A stretch of DNA of 64,000 nucleotides, taken from NCBI RefSeq assembly GCF_008124835.1, contig NZ_VNHW01000001.1, forward strand, positions 372,001-436,000, in the 5' to 3' direction. Source of the DNA: Blastococcus xanthinilyticus (GTDB lineage Bacteria > Actinomycetota > Actinomycetes > Mycobacteriales > Geodermatophilaceae). Below are positions 1-8,908 of this stretch, piece by piece (the stretch's first letter is position 1; every line of letters begins with the position of its first letter). The position numbers and the translations under genes were made by a program. The notes under the pieces are model-generated. The model was not told where the DNA came from and did not search any database. It saw only the letters and a list, made by a program, of their open reading frames with translations.

Positions 1-178
1 GGCGCCGCGGGTGCGTCGGTGCGGGCGGGCGGCGGGCTGGCGTTCAGGGTCATGCGGTCCTCCGGGAGCTGCGGCGCGGTGCCCGGTGGCACCGCCGGCC
101 CCCACCGTGGCGAACCGGCGTCCCGGGCGGCCAGGGCGCCGGTGCCCGGACGATCCCGGCCGGTGTCCCGGCCGATCC

Positions 179-214
179 GGGACGCCGACCCCTGTCCACC
201 GGGACGCCGACCCC
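179..214 (+). repeat. Two 14-bp direct repeats upstream of the histidine kinase gene
   Basis: GGGACGCCGACCCC occurs at 179-192 and again at 201-214, a 22-bp period that equals two helical turns. The pair ends 15 bp before the GTG start at 229, just upstream of and touching the probable -10 region. Such spacing suits a dimeric regulator, possibly the NarL-type response regulator of this operon, but that is inference. The remainder of 1-228 shows no convincing gene. Confidence 0.5.
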
Positions 215-216
215 GG

Positions 217-222
217 CATGAT
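217..222 (+). promoter_or_regulatory. Probable -10 element, leaderless start of the histidine kinase
   Basis: CATGAT ends six bases before the GTG at 229 and no Shine-Dalgarno sequence is present. This matches the layout of actinobacterial leaderless mRNAs and is the main reason for choosing this start. Confidence 0.4.
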
Positions 223-228
223 CCGCGC

Positions 229-2349
229 GTGGACGTCGAGGAGCGCCGCGCACCGACGCCCCCGGCCGCCCCTCCCCGGTCCGCAGCGGAACGGCTGGGG
301 CCGGTGCTCGGCTGGTCGGCGATGGTCGCCACCCTCGCCGCCGTGGCCGGCAGCGCCGCCCTCGACCTGGCCACCCCCGAGGCGGCTCGGATGGCCGCCG
401 AGGCCGGCCCCGGGTGGGAGGTCGGGCTGCCCGGTCTGCTGCTCGCCGTCCCCGGCGCCCTCCTGCTGCACCGGGCGCCGCGCAACGCCGTCTCGTGGGT
501 GGTCGCGGGCAGCGCCCTGTTCTGGGCGGCGGACGGGCTGGCGTCGTCCTGGCTGACGTACGCGGTGCAGAGCGATCCGCCGCTGGCGGGCGCCTCCGCC
601 GCGTTCTGGTTCGTGTCGCGCTTCGGGGCGTGGCTGCTGCTCGGCCTGCCGCTGTTGCTGCTGCTCTACCCCGACGGCCGGCTTCCGGCGGGCCGGTGGC
701 GCACCGTGTCGATCGCGAGCCTCGGCTGCGCGGCGGCCCTGCCGCTCCTGCTCCTGGTCACCCCCTCCGACATCGCCGACCGCCGGTCGCAGAACCCGGT
801 GCCGGCGGTCTACCGATCCCTCGACCTCGACCCCACCAGCCTGCCGCTGCCCGAGGTCGTCCTCCTGCCGCTGCTGCAGGTGGCCTATCCGCTCGGCGCG
901 CTCGGCATCCTCGGACCGCTGGCCGTCGTGGTCGACCGCCTGCGCGGAGCCACCGGCGACGATCGCCGGCGGATGCGCTGGCTGCTCTGGGCCGGGGTGG
1001 TCGATGCGCTGGTCATGCTCTCGGCGATCTTCTTCCCCAGCACCACCGTGAGCATCGACCTGGCGGTCGCCGTCGGCCTGACCGGTCTGGCCGTCACCGT
1101 CGGCATCCTGCGCCCCCGGGCGGTCGACATCGACCGGCTGCTGGGCGCCACCCTCGTCTACGGCGGCCTCGCGGTCGGCGTCGTCGTCCTCGACCTCGCG
1201 GTCCTCGCCGGGGCCGGCGCCCTGGTGGGCGACGCGTTCGGCCAGGACGACGCCACGCTGCTCACCCTCCTGCTGGTCGCCGCCGTCTACGTGCCGCTGC
1301 GGGCCCCGCTGTGGCGGCTGGTCCGGCGGTGGGTGCTCGGCGAGCGCGAGGACCCCTACCGCGTCGTCTCCGGGCTCGCCGAGCGGCTGGAGCTCTCCGA
1401 CGACGCCGACGCCCAGCTCATGGCCGTCGCCGCCGCCGTGGCCGACGCGTTCCGCTCCCCGTACGTCGGCGTGGAGGTCGGGGCCGGCGACGGCGGCCGG
1501 CTGCTGGCCGAGCACGGCCGCCGCCCCGGCGCGGTGCAGACGCTGCCGATCACCTACCGGGGTGAGGAGGTCGGCCGGCTGCTCCTGCCGCGGGACGGCG
1601 CCCGCGCGCAGCTGCTCACCCGGGACGAGCGGCTGCTCGCCGACGTCGTCCGGCAGGCGGCGGCCGCCGCCCGGGCGAGCTCGCTCGCCGCCGAGCTCCA
1701 GGTGAGCCGGGAGCAGCTGGTGACCGCCCGCGAGGAGGAGCGCCGCCGGCTGCGGCGGGACCTGCACGACGGGCTGGGACCGACGCTCGGCGCCGTCGTC
1801 CTGCGGATCGACACCGCTCGCAACCTGGCCGGCTCCCGCCCGGAGGAGGCCGACCGGATCCTGCGGGCGGCCCGGGACGACGTCGCCGCCGCCCTCGGTG
1901 ACGTCCGCCGCCTGGTGCACGACCTGCGGCCGCCGGCGCTGGACGACCTCGGCCTCGCCGGTGCGATCAGCCAGCAGGCCGAGCGGCTGCTCGCACCCCG
2001 GGTGGCGGTCGCCGTCACGGCGGCGCCCGGGACCGACGACCTGCCGGCCGCCGTCGAGGTGGCCGCCTACCGGATCGCCTCCGAGGCGCTGGCCAACGTG
2101 GCGAAGCACGCGCGGGCCCGGCACGTCACCGTCGCGCTGGACCGGGCCGGCGACGGCGCGCTGGTCGTGCAGATCGCCGACGACGGCGCCGGCATCGACC
2201 CGGCCGCGCCCGCGGGGGTCGGGCTGGTGTCGCTGCGCGAGCGGGCCGCGGAGCTGGGCGGCCGGTGCACGGTGGAGTGCCCCGCGACGGGCGGCACGGT
2301 GGTGCGGGCGGTCCTGCCCGCGGGAGGAGGGCCGGATGGGCGAGCCTGA
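229..2349 (+). CDS. NarL-type sensor histidine kinase with multi-span membrane sensor and GAF-like domain
   Basis: This 706-residue protein is the sensor of a two-component system. The first 370 residues hold many hydrophobic segments (for example about 30-46 and 344-366), forming an integral-membrane input domain. A GAF-like region follows at about 380-485. The HisKA_3 dimerisation domain has the phospho-acceptor motif [11 protein letters not shown] with H513, and a HATPase_c domain follows with N-box ALANVAKHA and G-box DDGAGID. The stop overlaps the next ORF (response regulator) by 14 bp, so the two are co-translated. The signal sensed is unknown. The GTG start is chosen because a -10-like element sits at leaderless distance; the reading frame is also open further upstream, so an earlier start cannot be excluded. 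Confidence 0.9.
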   Translation: MDVEERRAPTPPAAPPRSAAERLGPVLGWSAMVATLAAVAGSAALDLATPEAARMAAEAGPGWEVGLPGLLLAVPGALLLHRAPRNAVSWVVAGSALFWAADGLASSWLTYAVQSDPPLAGASAAFWFVSRFGAWLLLGLPLLLLLYPDGRLPAGRWRTVSIASLGCAAALPLLLLVTPSDIADRRSQNPVPAVYRSLDLDPTSLPLPEVVLLPLLQVAYPLGALGILGPLAVVVDRLRGATGDDRRRMRWLLWAGVVDALVMLSAIFFPSTTVSIDLAVAVGLTGLAVTVGILRPRAVDIDRLLGATLVYGGLAVGVVVLDLAVLAGAGALVGDAFGQDDATLLTLLLVAAVYVPLRAPLWRLVRRWVLGEREDPYRVVSGLAERLELSDDADAQLMAVAAAVADAFRSPYVGVEVGAGDGGRLLAEHGRRPGAVQTLPITYRGEEVGRLLLPRDGARAQLLTRDERLLADVVRQAAAAARASSLAAELQVSREQLVTAREEERRRLRRDLHDGLGPTLGAVVLRIDTARNLAGSRPEEADRILRAARDDVAAALGDVRRLVHDLRPPALDDLGLAGAISQQAERLLAPRVAVAVTAAPGTDDLPAAVEVAAYRIASEALANVAKHARARHVTVALDRAGDGALVVQIADDGAGIDPAAPAGVGLVSLRERAAELGGRCTVECPATGGTVVRAVLPAGGGPDGRA

Positions 2350-2992
2350 GGAGCCGTTGCGGGTGCTGGTGGTCGACGACCACCCGGTGTACCGCGACGG
2401 CCTGGCGATGCTGCTCGGCTCCGTGCCCGGGCTGGTGGTCGTGGGCACGGCCGCCGACGGCGTCGACGCGGTCGCGCTGGCCCGGGAGGAGCAGCCCGAC
2501 GTGGTGGTCATGGACGTGCAGATGCCGCGGCTGGACGGCATCGAGGCCACCCGCCGGATCACCACCGAGTCGCCGTCGGTGGGGGTGGTGGTGCTGACCA
2601 TGAGCGAGGACGACGGCACCGTCTTCGCCGCCGTCCGGGCCGGGGCCCGCGGCTACCTGCTCAAGGGCGCCGACCAGGAGGAGGTCCTGCGCGCGGTGAC
2701 CACGGTGGCGGGCGGCGGCGCGGTGTTCGGCGCAGCGCTGGCCCGGCGGATCGCCGAGTTCTTCGCGGCCGGGCCGGCCGGTCCCGGGACGGCCTTCCCG
2801 CAGCTGACCGCCCGGGAGCGCGAGGTGCTCGACCTGGTCGCGGCCGGCCGGTCGAACGCGCAGATCGCCGCGGCGCTCTACCTGTCGCCGAAGACCGTGC
2901 GCAACAACGTCTCCAACGTGCTGGCCAAGCTGCAGGTCACCGACCGGGCGCAGGCGATCGTGCGCGCCCGGGAGGCCGGCCTGGGGCGGTAG
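2336..2992 (+). CDS. NarL/LuxR-family response regulator
   Basis: This 218-residue protein has an N-terminal receiver domain with acidic pocket D14-D15, phosphorylation site D60 (motif VVVMDVQMP) and conserved K110 (GYLLKG). A LuxR-type helix-turn-helix lies at about 157-210 ([20 protein letters not shown], then [13 protein letters not shown]). The ATG lies inside the kinase gene and is preceded by a strong GGAGGAGG ribosome binding site at about 2323-2330. It is the DNA-binding partner of the upstream kinase. Direct repeats upstream of the operon may be its target, which would make the system autoregulated. Confidence 0.93.
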   Translation: MGEPEEPLRVLVVDDHPVYRDGLAMLLGSVPGLVVVGTAADGVDAVALAREEQPDVVVMDVQMPRLDGIEATRRITTESPSVGVVVLTMSEDDGTVFAAVRAGARGYLLKGADQEEVLRAVTTVAGGGAVFGAALARRIAEFFAAGPAGPGTAFPQLTAREREVLDLVAAGRSNAQIAAALYLSPKTVRNNVSNVLAKLQVTDRAQAIVRAREAGLGR

Positions 2993-3033
2993 CGCCCGGG
3001 AATGGCGGTCCGGGACCGGTCGTTGACCCGGAC

Positions 3034-3450
3034 ATGACCACCTCCCCCCAGAAGCCCCAGGTCAGCAAGACCGACGAGGAGTGGCGGGCGCAGCTGTCGC
3101 CGGAGGAGTACGCGGTGCTCCGCCAGGCCGGCACCGAGCGGCCCTGGACCGGCGAGTACGTCGACACCAAGACCGTCGGCGTCTACGAGTGCCGGGCGTG
3201 CGGCGCCGAGCTGTTCCGCTCGGAGACCAAGTTCGACTCGCACTGCGGCTGGCCGTCGTTCTACGAGGCCTCCGCGGAGGACAACGTCCTGCTCCGCGAG
3301 GACCGCGGCTTCGGGATGGTCCGCACCGAGGTGCTGTGCGGCACCTGCCACAGCCACCTGGGCCACCTCTTCGACGACGCCCCGCAGACGCCCACCGGCG
3401 ACCGCTACTGCATCAACTCGGTGAGCATCAAGCTCCAGCCCGCCGAGTAG
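3034..3450 (+). CDS. msrB: Peptide methionine-(R)-S-oxide reductase MsrB
   Basis: This 138-residue cytosolic enzyme reduces the R epimer of methionine sulfoxide in proteins, a repair step after oxidative damage. The whole length matches the MsrB fold. The zinc site is two CxxC pairs, C53/C56 (CRAC) and C102/C105 (CGTC). The catalytic cysteine is C126 in RYCINS, and the HCGWPSF and GHLFDD motifs are present. It stands alone, 41 bp after the response regulator, and ends at a strong hairpin shared with the convergent hemQ gene. Neighbouring heme genes are a common setting for msrB in actinobacteria. Confidence 0.96.
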   Translation: MTTSPQKPQVSKTDEEWRAQLSPEEYAVLRQAGTERPWTGEYVDTKTVGVYECRACGAELFRSETKFDSHCGWPSFYEASAEDNVLLREDRGFGMVRTEVLCGTCHSHLGHLFDDAPQTPTGDRYCINSVSIKLQPAE

Positions 3451-3465
3451 GCGCGCATCACGCCT

Positions 3466-3499
3466 GAGGGCGGCTACCGATTCGTCGGTAGCCGCCCTC
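3466..3499. terminator. Bidirectional terminator between msrB and hemQ
   Basis: A perfect 15-bp stem (3466-3480 with 3485-3499) is closed by a TTCG tetraloop, an exceptionally stable hairpin. It lies 16 bp after msrB, between two convergent genes. There is no clear U-tract, as is usual in actinobacteria. Confidence 0.85.
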
Positions 3500-3597
3500 T
3501 GGCATGTCGGGGCGTCGCGCCCCGGCTCTGGGGGTCGTTCTCGCGCCTCCGGGGCCCTGCAGCATCCCGGGAGCGCGAGCAGCACCCCCGAAGTGCG

Positions 3598-4317
3598 TCA
3601 GGGCAGGTCGGCGACCAGCTCCGCGACCGGCTTGCGAGTGCCGGTGTAGAACGGCACCTCCTCGCGCACGTGCCGGCGGGCGCGGCTGGCCCGGAGGTCG
3701 CGCATCAGGTCGACGATGCGGTGCAGCTCGTCGGCCTCGAAGGCGAGCATCCACTCGTAGTCGCCGAGGCCGAACGAGGCGACCGTGTTGGCCCGCACGT
3801 CGGGGTAGGGCCGGGCCTGCATGCCGTGCTCCTTGAGCATGTCCCGCCGCTCCTCGTCGGGCAGCAGGTACCACTCGTAGGAGCGCACGAACGGGTAGAC
3901 GCAGACGAAGCGGCGCGGCTCCTCGTCGGCCAGGAACGCCGGGATGTGGCTGCGGTTGAACTCCGCCGGCCGGTGCAGGGCCATCTGCGACCACACCGGC
4001 TCCAGCCGCCGGCCCAGCGCGGTGCGCCGCAGCCGGGTGTATGCCTCCTGCAGCGCCTCCGGCGTCTCGGCGTGCCACCAGACCATGAGGTCGGCGTCGG
4101 CCCGCAGACCGCTGACGTCGTAGGTGCCGCGGACGACGACGTCCTTGCCGGCCAGCTCCTCCACCAGCGCGGCGGCCTCGTCGGCGGCGGCGGTGCGCGA
4201 CTCGTCGCCGAAGGGCCGGGCCAGCTTGAACACCGACCACATCGTGTAGCGGATGCTCGCGTTCAGCTCGTTCGCCCGCTTGCCGATGCTGCGTTCCTCG
4301 ACCTGCTGCTCGCTCAT
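3598..4317 (-). CDS. hemQ: Coproheme decarboxylase HemQ (ChdC), chlorite-dismutase family
   Basis: This 239-residue protein catalyses the last step of coproporphyrin-dependent heme synthesis, the oxidative decarboxylation of coproheme to heme b in the cytosol. The chlorite dismutase-like fold spans the sequence. The motif [10 protein letters not shown] carries Y141, and H164 follows 23 residues later; this is the spacing of the catalytic Tyr and proximal His in the corynebacterial enzyme (as I remember them, Y135 and H158). The ATG at 4317 has a -10-like element six bases upstream and no ribosome binding site. hemE and hemY lie upstream on the same strand, so most of the pathway is clustered; no ferrochelatase gene is in the window. 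Confidence 0.94.
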   Translation of the reverse strand: MSEQQVEERSIGKRANELNASIRYTMWSVFKLARPFGDESRTAAADEAAALVEELAGKDVVVRGTYDVSGLRADADLMVWWHAETPEALQEAYTRLRRTALGRRLEPVWSQMALHRPAEFNRSHIPAFLADEEPRRFVCVYPFVRSYEWYLLPDEERRDMLKEHGMQARPYPDVRANTVASFGLGDYEWMLAFEADELHRIVDLMRDLRASRARRHVREEVPFYTGTRKPVAELVADLP

Positions 4318-4323
4318 GCGCCC

Positions 4324-4329
4324 ATTGTC
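4324..4329 (-). promoter_or_regulatory. Probable -10 element, leaderless hemQ
   Basis: GACAAT on the minus strand is followed by six bases and the ATG of hemQ. No Shine-Dalgarno sequence is visible. Confidence 0.35.
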
Positions 4330-4405
4330 GCGCGCCCCCGGCGCCGGCCCGGAGCAGGGCCGGGCCGGGGGTGCGGCCGGCACCTGTTCCGGGCGCCGGC
4401 GGACC

Positions 4406-4552
4406 TCAGCCCGCGGCGGGGGTCGTGCTCGGCCGCCGCGACGGAGCGGGACGCGCGTCGCGGCAGTCGCCGCACGCGGCCATCCACACGTGGTGGCGCA
4501 GGCAGCGCGCGGGGCGGTTGCGGTCGGTGGAAATCGGTTGGGGGCGGTGCAC
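4406..4552 (-). CDS. Candidate small Cys/His-rich protein (48 aa)
   Basis: In the 305-bp gap between hemQ and the next gene a short minus-strand ORF encodes 48 residues with the dense motif [14 protein letters not shown], that is C-x2-HH-x6-C-x2-C, a plausible metal-binding knuckle. Third codon positions are almost all G or C, like real genes here. The purine-rich stretch GAGAGAA lies just before the GTG at 4552; a GTG at 4561 is also possible. I have a faint memory of similar tiny actinobacterial proteins but cannot name a family. Apart from this ORF the gap shows nothing else clear. Confidence 0.4.
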   Translation of the reverse strand: MHRPQPISTDRNRPARCLRHHVWMAACGDCRDARPAPSRRPSTTPAAG

Positions 4553-4622
4553 TTCTCTCACTCCGGACCCAACGCCCGCAGCCCCTCGGGCATGCCGTGA
4601 CCCGGGTCGCCCGCCCCGCCGC

Positions 4623-5597
4623 TCAGGCTGGCACGACCGCCAGCAGCGGCCGGCGGTTCCGGCCGGGCAGGCAGGCCAGCGCGGCCAGGGCCAGCGCGAC
4701 GCCGTCCTCGAGCAGCGCCGCCCGGGTGTCGGGCATCCGCTCCCCCGCCCACCGCCGCCAGGCCAGGCCGCCGAACGAGCCGGCCAGCGTGCCGGCGACC
4801 CCCGCGGCCACAGGGAAGGCGCCATTCGCCCGGTCCCGCAGCGCCAGCCGCCACGCGCCCTCCGCACCGGCGAACAGCCGGGACACGAGGACGGCCGGCT
4901 CGGTGCGCGGCGGGATGCCCGGCTGCTTGTCGGCGACCACCTCGACCAGCACGCCGGCCGCCGCGAACACCTTCTTCACCGGGGACGTCCGGCCGACGGC
5001 GCCGCGGGTGGACGGCGCGGTCAGCACCGGTGCCGCGAAGCCGAGCGAGCTGCGGCTCCCGGCGGCCAGGCCGAGCAGCCCCGAGCGCAGCACCAGCCCC
5101 GCACGGGCCGGGATCCGCGGGGTCGCCCGCTCGCGCGGCGTGGGCACCGCCTCCAGCACCGCCTGCACCGCGGCGCCGTACGCCAGGTGGGGCACCACGT
5201 CGGCCGTCCAGTCGGCCGCCGACCAGGTGCGCGGGTCGTCGACGCCGAGCCCGGCGACCGTGCCGGTGGTGACCGCGTTCGACGCGGCACCGGCCAGCAC
5301 GGCCCCGAGCGGCGCCGGGAAGCGCACGCCGAGGGACCGGACGACGCTGGCCGCGACCCCCACGCCCACGCCGTTGGCGACGCCGGCGAGCGCACCGAGC
5401 GCGGACCGGCGGGCCGCCCGTTCCCGACCGGAGCCGGGGATCGTCCACCCGGCGCGGGCGGCCAGGGCGTCGACGACGTCCTCGGGCACGCTGCTGGCCG
5501 GGCGTCCGCGGCGGGCCATGTCGAGGTGGTTGACGACGTTGAGCGCGACGGTGCCGGCCGCGCCGGCGGCCAGTCCACGCGCGAAGGACCCGGTCAT
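4623..5597 (-). CDS. Integral membrane protein, C-terminal DUF4126-like
   Basis: This 324-residue Ala/Gly/Val-rich protein has several predicted membrane helices. The C-terminal half, with motifs such as SLGFAAPVLTAP, ADKQPGIPPRT and GSFGGLAWRRW and a closing LLEDGVALALAALA, resembles DUF4126, a membrane family of unknown function. The N-terminal half (ARGLAAGAAGTVALNVVNHL) is a second membrane module that I cannot assign with certainty. It lies 58 bp after hemY and in the same direction, so it may be co-transcribed with the heme genes, though nothing shows a role in heme synthesis. The ATG at 5597 is preferred because CATGGT sits seven bases upstream; an ATG at 5609 is possible. Confidence 0.7.
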   Translation of the reverse strand: MTGSFARGLAAGAAGTVALNVVNHLDMARRGRPASSVPEDVVDALAARAGWTIPGSGRERAARRSALGALAGVANGVGVGVAASVVRSLGVRFPAPLGAVLAGAASNAVTTGTVAGLGVDDPRTWSAADWTADVVPHLAYGAAVQAVLEAVPTPRERATPRIPARAGLVLRSGLLGLAAGSRSSLGFAAPVLTAPSTRGAVGRTSPVKKVFAAAGVLVEVVADKQPGIPPRTEPAVLVSRLFAGAEGAWRLALRDRANGAFPVAAGVAGTLAGSFGGLAWRRWAGERMPDTRAALLEDGVALALAALACLPGRNRRPLLAVVPA

Positions 5598-5604
5598 GCC
5601 CCCG

Positions 5605-5610
5605 ACCATG
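5605..5610 (-). promoter_or_regulatory. Possible -10 element, leaderless start of the DUF4126-like gene
   Basis: CATGGT on the minus strand is followed by seven bases and the ATG at 5597. The match is weak, but the spacing agrees with the other leaderless genes in this window. Confidence 0.25.
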
Positions 5611-5655
5611 GTCACTGGGGCGCGCGGCGGCAAGCCGGGGCGACCGGCCGGCCGC

Positions 5656-7053
5656 TCACGCGAGGGCGTCGACCGCCCGGTGGGCGTCCCGGATGCAGGC
5701 CGGCACGCCGAGCCCCTCGAACGCGGCGCCCGCGACGGCCAGCCCGGGCACCCCGGCCACCGCGGCCCGGATCGCCGCCACCCGCTGCGGGTGGCCCACC
5801 TGGTACTGCGGCAGCCCGCCGCCCCAGCGGACCACCCGGGTGTCCAGCGGCTCCGGCCGGGACAGGCCGAGCAGGTCGGCGACGTCGGCCACCACGTCGG
5901 CGGCGAGCTCGCCGTCCGGGCGCTGCAGCTGAGCCTCGTCGCGGAAGCGGCCCACCGAGGAGCGCACCAGCAGCGCCTCCCCACCGGCCAGGTGCGGCCA
6001 CTTGGCCGAGGACACCGTCACGCCCTTGACCAGCCGGCCGGTGACCGGGGGCACCAGCAGCCCCGAGCCGGCGGCGACGTCCTGCGCCGGGAACGCCATG
6101 GCGACGACGGCCATCGACGCGTACGGGATGCCCTGCAGCGGCTCGACGGCATCGGGGGCGACCTCGCCGAGCAGCCGCGCCGCCTTGCCCGCGGGCGCGG
6201 TGACGATGACCGCGTCGGCGGTGATCACGTGCGGCGCGGCGACCGGGCCGGCGGAGACCTCGAACCCGGTCGCGGTCCGGCGCAGCCCGTGCGCCGGGGT
6301 GCGCAGCCGGACGTCGGCCCGCGCCGCCTCCACCAGCGCCGCGGGCAGCGCGCCGAGCCCGGCGTCGACGGTGACGAAGACCGGGCCGTCGGCGTCCCCG
6401 CGGCTGCGGTTGCCGGCCTCGCGCGCGGCCGCGGCGGCGGCCAGCACAGAGCCGGCGCCGGGCAGCGCGGCGGCGAGCGCCGGCATCGTGGCGGTGAGCG
6501 ACAGCTCGTCGGCCCGCCCCGCGTACACCCCGCCCAGCAGCGGCTCGACCAGCCGGTCGACGACCTCGTCGCCGAGCCGCTCGCGCAGCAGCCCGCCGAC
6601 GGCGACGTCGCCATCGGCCGGCGACAGCGGGGGCAGCTCCGCCTCGGCGCGCACCCGGGCCACCCCGGCGGGGGTCAGGATCCCGTCGAGCCCCTCGGCC
6701 GAGGCCGGGACCCCCAGCACCGTGCCGGCCGGCAGGGGGTACCGGCCGTCGGGCAGCACCACCGACGCCTGCGTGGTGGCCGGCGCCACCAGCCGGTCGC
6801 CCCAGCCGAGCTGCTCCACCAGGCGCACCGCCTCCGGCACCCGCGCGAGCAGCGCCTCGGGGCCGGTGTCGTACCAGCTGCCCGCCAGCTCGATGCGGTG
6901 CAGCTTGCCGCCGATCCGGTCACCGGCCTCGAGGACGACGATCTCGTCGTCCGGCCGGCGCCGGCGCCACTCGACGGCGGCGGCCAGCCCGGTGATGCCG
7001 GCCCCGACGACGACCAGCCGGTTCGCCGGGGTGGGAGGGCGGGACGGAGTCAT
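5656..7053 (-). CDS. hemY: Coproporphyrinogen/protoporphyrinogen III oxidase HemY (CgoX)
   Basis: This 465-residue FAD enzyme oxidises coproporphyrinogen III to coproporphyrin III in the actinobacterial pathway. An N-terminal dinucleotide-binding motif GAGITG is at residues 17-22 inside [15 protein letters not shown], followed by the acidic strand end [11 protein letters not shown]. The typical [15 protein letters not shown] and C-terminal [15 protein letters not shown] segments are present. Its ATG overlaps the hemE stop as ATGA, so the two are translationally coupled. The order hemE-hemY upstream of hemQ supports the coproporphyrin route. The database name hemG is sometimes used for this gene. 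Confidence 0.93.
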   Translation of the reverse strand: MTPSRPPTPANRLVVVGAGITGLAAAVEWRRRRPDDEIVVLEAGDRIGGKLHRIELAGSWYDTGPEALLARVPEAVRLVEQLGWGDRLVAPATTQASVVLPDGRYPLPAGTVLGVPASAEGLDGILTPAGVARVRAEAELPPLSPADGDVAVGGLLRERLGDEVVDRLVEPLLGGVYAGRADELSLTATMPALAAALPGAGSVLAAAAAAREAGNRSRGDADGPVFVTVDAGLGALPAALVEAARADVRLRTPAHGLRRTATGFEVSAGPVAAPHVITADAVIVTAPAGKAARLLGEVAPDAVEPLQGIPYASMAVVAMAFPAQDVAAGSGLLVPPVTGRLVKGVTVSSAKWPHLAGGEALLVRSSVGRFRDEAQLQRPDGELAADVVADVADLLGLSRPEPLDTRVVRWGGGLPQYQVGHPQRVAAIRAAVAGVPGLAVAGAAFEGLGVPACIRDAHRAVDALA

Positions 7054-8096
7054 CGCGCCGTCAGCTCGTGCACCAGCGCGGCCACCCGGGTGAGCACGTC
7101 GGGATCGGTGTCGGGCAGCACCCCGTGGCCGAGGTTGAAGATGTGCCCGCGGGCCGCCTGCGCCTGCTGCACCACCCGCCGCACCTCCCGCTCGACGGTG
7201 TCCCGGTCGGCCAGCAGCACCGCGGGGTCGAGGTTGCCCTGCAGCGAGCGCCCCGGCCCGACCCGACGGGCCGCCTCGTCCAGCGGCACGCGCCAGTCGA
7301 CGCCCACGACGTCCGCGCCGGCGTCGCCGATGAGCGGCAGCAGCTCGCCGGTGCCGACGCCGAAGTGGATCCGCGGCACGTCCCGCTCCCCCAGCCCGTC
7401 GAAGACCGCGCGCGAGTGCGGCAGCACCCGCTCGGCGTAGTCGGCCGCGGACAGCACGCCGGCCCAGGAGTCGAACAGCTGGACGGCCGAGGCGCCGGCG
7501 TCGACCTGGGCGCGCAGGAACGTCGCCGCCGACAGCGAGAGGCGCTCCAGCAGCCGCCCCCAGGCCTCCGGCTCGGCGTACATGAACGCCTTGGTGCGGG
7601 CGTGCTCCTTCGACGGGCCGCCCTCGATGAGGTAGGTGGCCAGGGTGAACGGGGCGCCCGCGAAGCCGATCAGCGGCGTCGGCCCGAGCTCGGCGACCAG
7701 CGCGCGCACCGCCGTCTCCAGGAAGGCCAGCTGCCCGGCGTCCAGGTCGGGCAGTGCGTCGACGTCCGCGACCGTCCGCACCGGGTTCGCCACCACCGGG
7801 CCGATGCCCGGCTTGATCTCGATGTCCACCCCCGCCACCACCAGCGGCAGCACGATGTCGGAGAAGAGGATCGCGGCGTCGACCTGGTGCCGTCGGACCG
7901 GCTGCAGGGTGATCTCGGTGACCAGGTCGGGGTCCTGGCAGGCCGCCAGCATCGCGGTGCCGGCGCGCAGTGCCCGGTACTCCGGCAGCGACCGGCCGGC
8001 CTGGCGCATGAACCACACGGGGGTCCGGGTCACCGGCAGACCACGTGCGGCGCGGACGAGATCGGAATCGGCCGGGGACGCGGCAGCGGGACTCAC
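7050..8096 (-). CDS. hemE: Uroporphyrinogen decarboxylase HemE
   Basis: This 348-residue cytosolic enzyme removes four carboxyl groups from uroporphyrinogen III to give coproporphyrinogen III. The signature RQAGR is at residues 31-35 ([15 protein letters not shown]), the catalytic aspartate D80 is in ILFSDIV, and the motifs [12 protein letters not shown] and [13 protein letters not shown] are intact. The start is GTG with GGGAGGA about nine bases upstream. The stop overlaps hemY by four bases. It is the first gene of the heme cluster and is divergent from the DUF3000 gene. Confidence 0.96.
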   Translation of the reverse strand: MSPAAASPADSDLVRAARGLPVTRTPVWFMRQAGRSLPEYRALRAGTAMLAACQDPDLVTEITLQPVRRHQVDAAILFSDIVLPLVVAGVDIEIKPGIGPVVANPVRTVADVDALPDLDAGQLAFLETAVRALVAELGPTPLIGFAGAPFTLATYLIEGGPSKEHARTKAFMYAEPEAWGRLLERLSLSAATFLRAQVDAGASAVQLFDSWAGVLSAADYAERVLPHSRAVFDGLGERDVPRIHFGVGTGELLPLIGDAGADVVGVDWRVPLDEAARRVGPGRSLQGNLDPAVLLADRDTVEREVRRVVQQAQAARGHIFNLGHGVLPDTDPDVLTRVAALVHELTAR

Positions 8097-8187
8097 GACC
8101 GCCGATCCTCCCAGACCGCCCGCCCCGGGCTTCCCGCCGTGTCCCCGGGGGTGCGGCGCGTCGGCGCCGGTGCGCTCGTTCCCGGCC

Positions 8188-8193
8188 TACCCT
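8188..8193 (+). promoter_or_regulatory. Probable -10 element, leaderless DUF3000 gene
   Basis: TACCCT lies seven bases before the GTG at 8201 with no ribosome binding site between them. The -10 fits the actinobacterial TANNNT consensus. Confidence 0.5.
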
Positions 8194-8200
8194 GCGAGAC

Positions 8201-8827
8201 GTGGAGCCGCGCGACCTGGCCGATGCCAGGGACCAGAGCAGGGAGGCCGACGCCGTCCCGGCGGAGTTCCGTGCTGCCCTGGAGTCGCTGGCGGCGGTGC
8301 GCGTGCGGCCGGAGATCGAGCTCGGCCTCATCCCGGCACCGCAGCGGCTCGCGCCGTTCGCCCACGCGCTCGGCGCCCGGGTCACCGACCCCGAGGGCGA
8401 CGACGAGGACGAGATCGCCAGCGCGCGCTTCATCGTGCTGTTCGACCCGGCGGGGCACGAGGCCTGGCACGGCACAACCCGCTGCGTGGGCTACCTCTCC
8501 GCCGAGACCGACGAGGAACTGGTCGACGACGCGATGTTCTCCGAGGTGGCCTGGAGCTGGCTCACCGACGCGCTGAGCGAGTCCGGCGCCGGGCACCACA
8601 GCGTCGGGGGCACGGTCACCCGCACCGCCTCCACCCGGTTCGGCGACCTGGCCGGCCCCGAGCACTCGGTGGACGTGGAGATCCGGGCTTCCTGGACCGC
8701 CGAGGACACCGACCTCGCCCGGCACCTGCTCGCCTGGCTCGACGTCCTCGGCAACGCCGCGGGCCTGCCGCCGCCGGGAGTGCGGCTGCTGGGTCCCTCT
8801 GACCGGGTGGGTAGTGAGACTCTCTAA
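8201..8827 (+). CDS. DUF3000 family protein
   Basis: This 208-residue soluble protein belongs, by overall sequence, to DUF3000, an actinobacteria-specific family of unknown function. It is acidic, with conserved-looking stretches such as RPEIELGLIPAPQRLAPFAH and VAWSWLTDALSESGAGH, and no signal peptide or membrane segment. In many actinobacteria it sits between hemE and an RNase D-like gene, as here. The GTG start is set by the leaderless-type promoter just upstream. Confidence 0.85.
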   Translation: MEPRDLADARDQSREADAVPAEFRAALESLAAVRVRPEIELGLIPAPQRLAPFAHALGARVTDPEGDDEDEIASARFIVLFDPAGHEAWHGTTRCVGYLSAETDEELVDDAMFSEVAWSWLTDALSESGAGHHSVGGTVTRTASTRFGDLAGPEHSVDVEIRASWTAEDTDLARHLLAWLDVLGNAAGLPPPGVRLLGPSDRVGSETL

Positions 8828-8908
8828 CATCGACCTGGCACGGCGGGCGCCCGCCCGCTGAGCCGGTGTTCCTCGTCGAGGTTCCCGCGGCGGACCCGCG
8901 GGGCGCCG

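Noticed and set aside
3670-7440. Very long plus-strand open frame over the heme genes
   Set aside because: It is an antisense shadow caused by high GC; the minus-strand frames show hemQ and hemY motifs.
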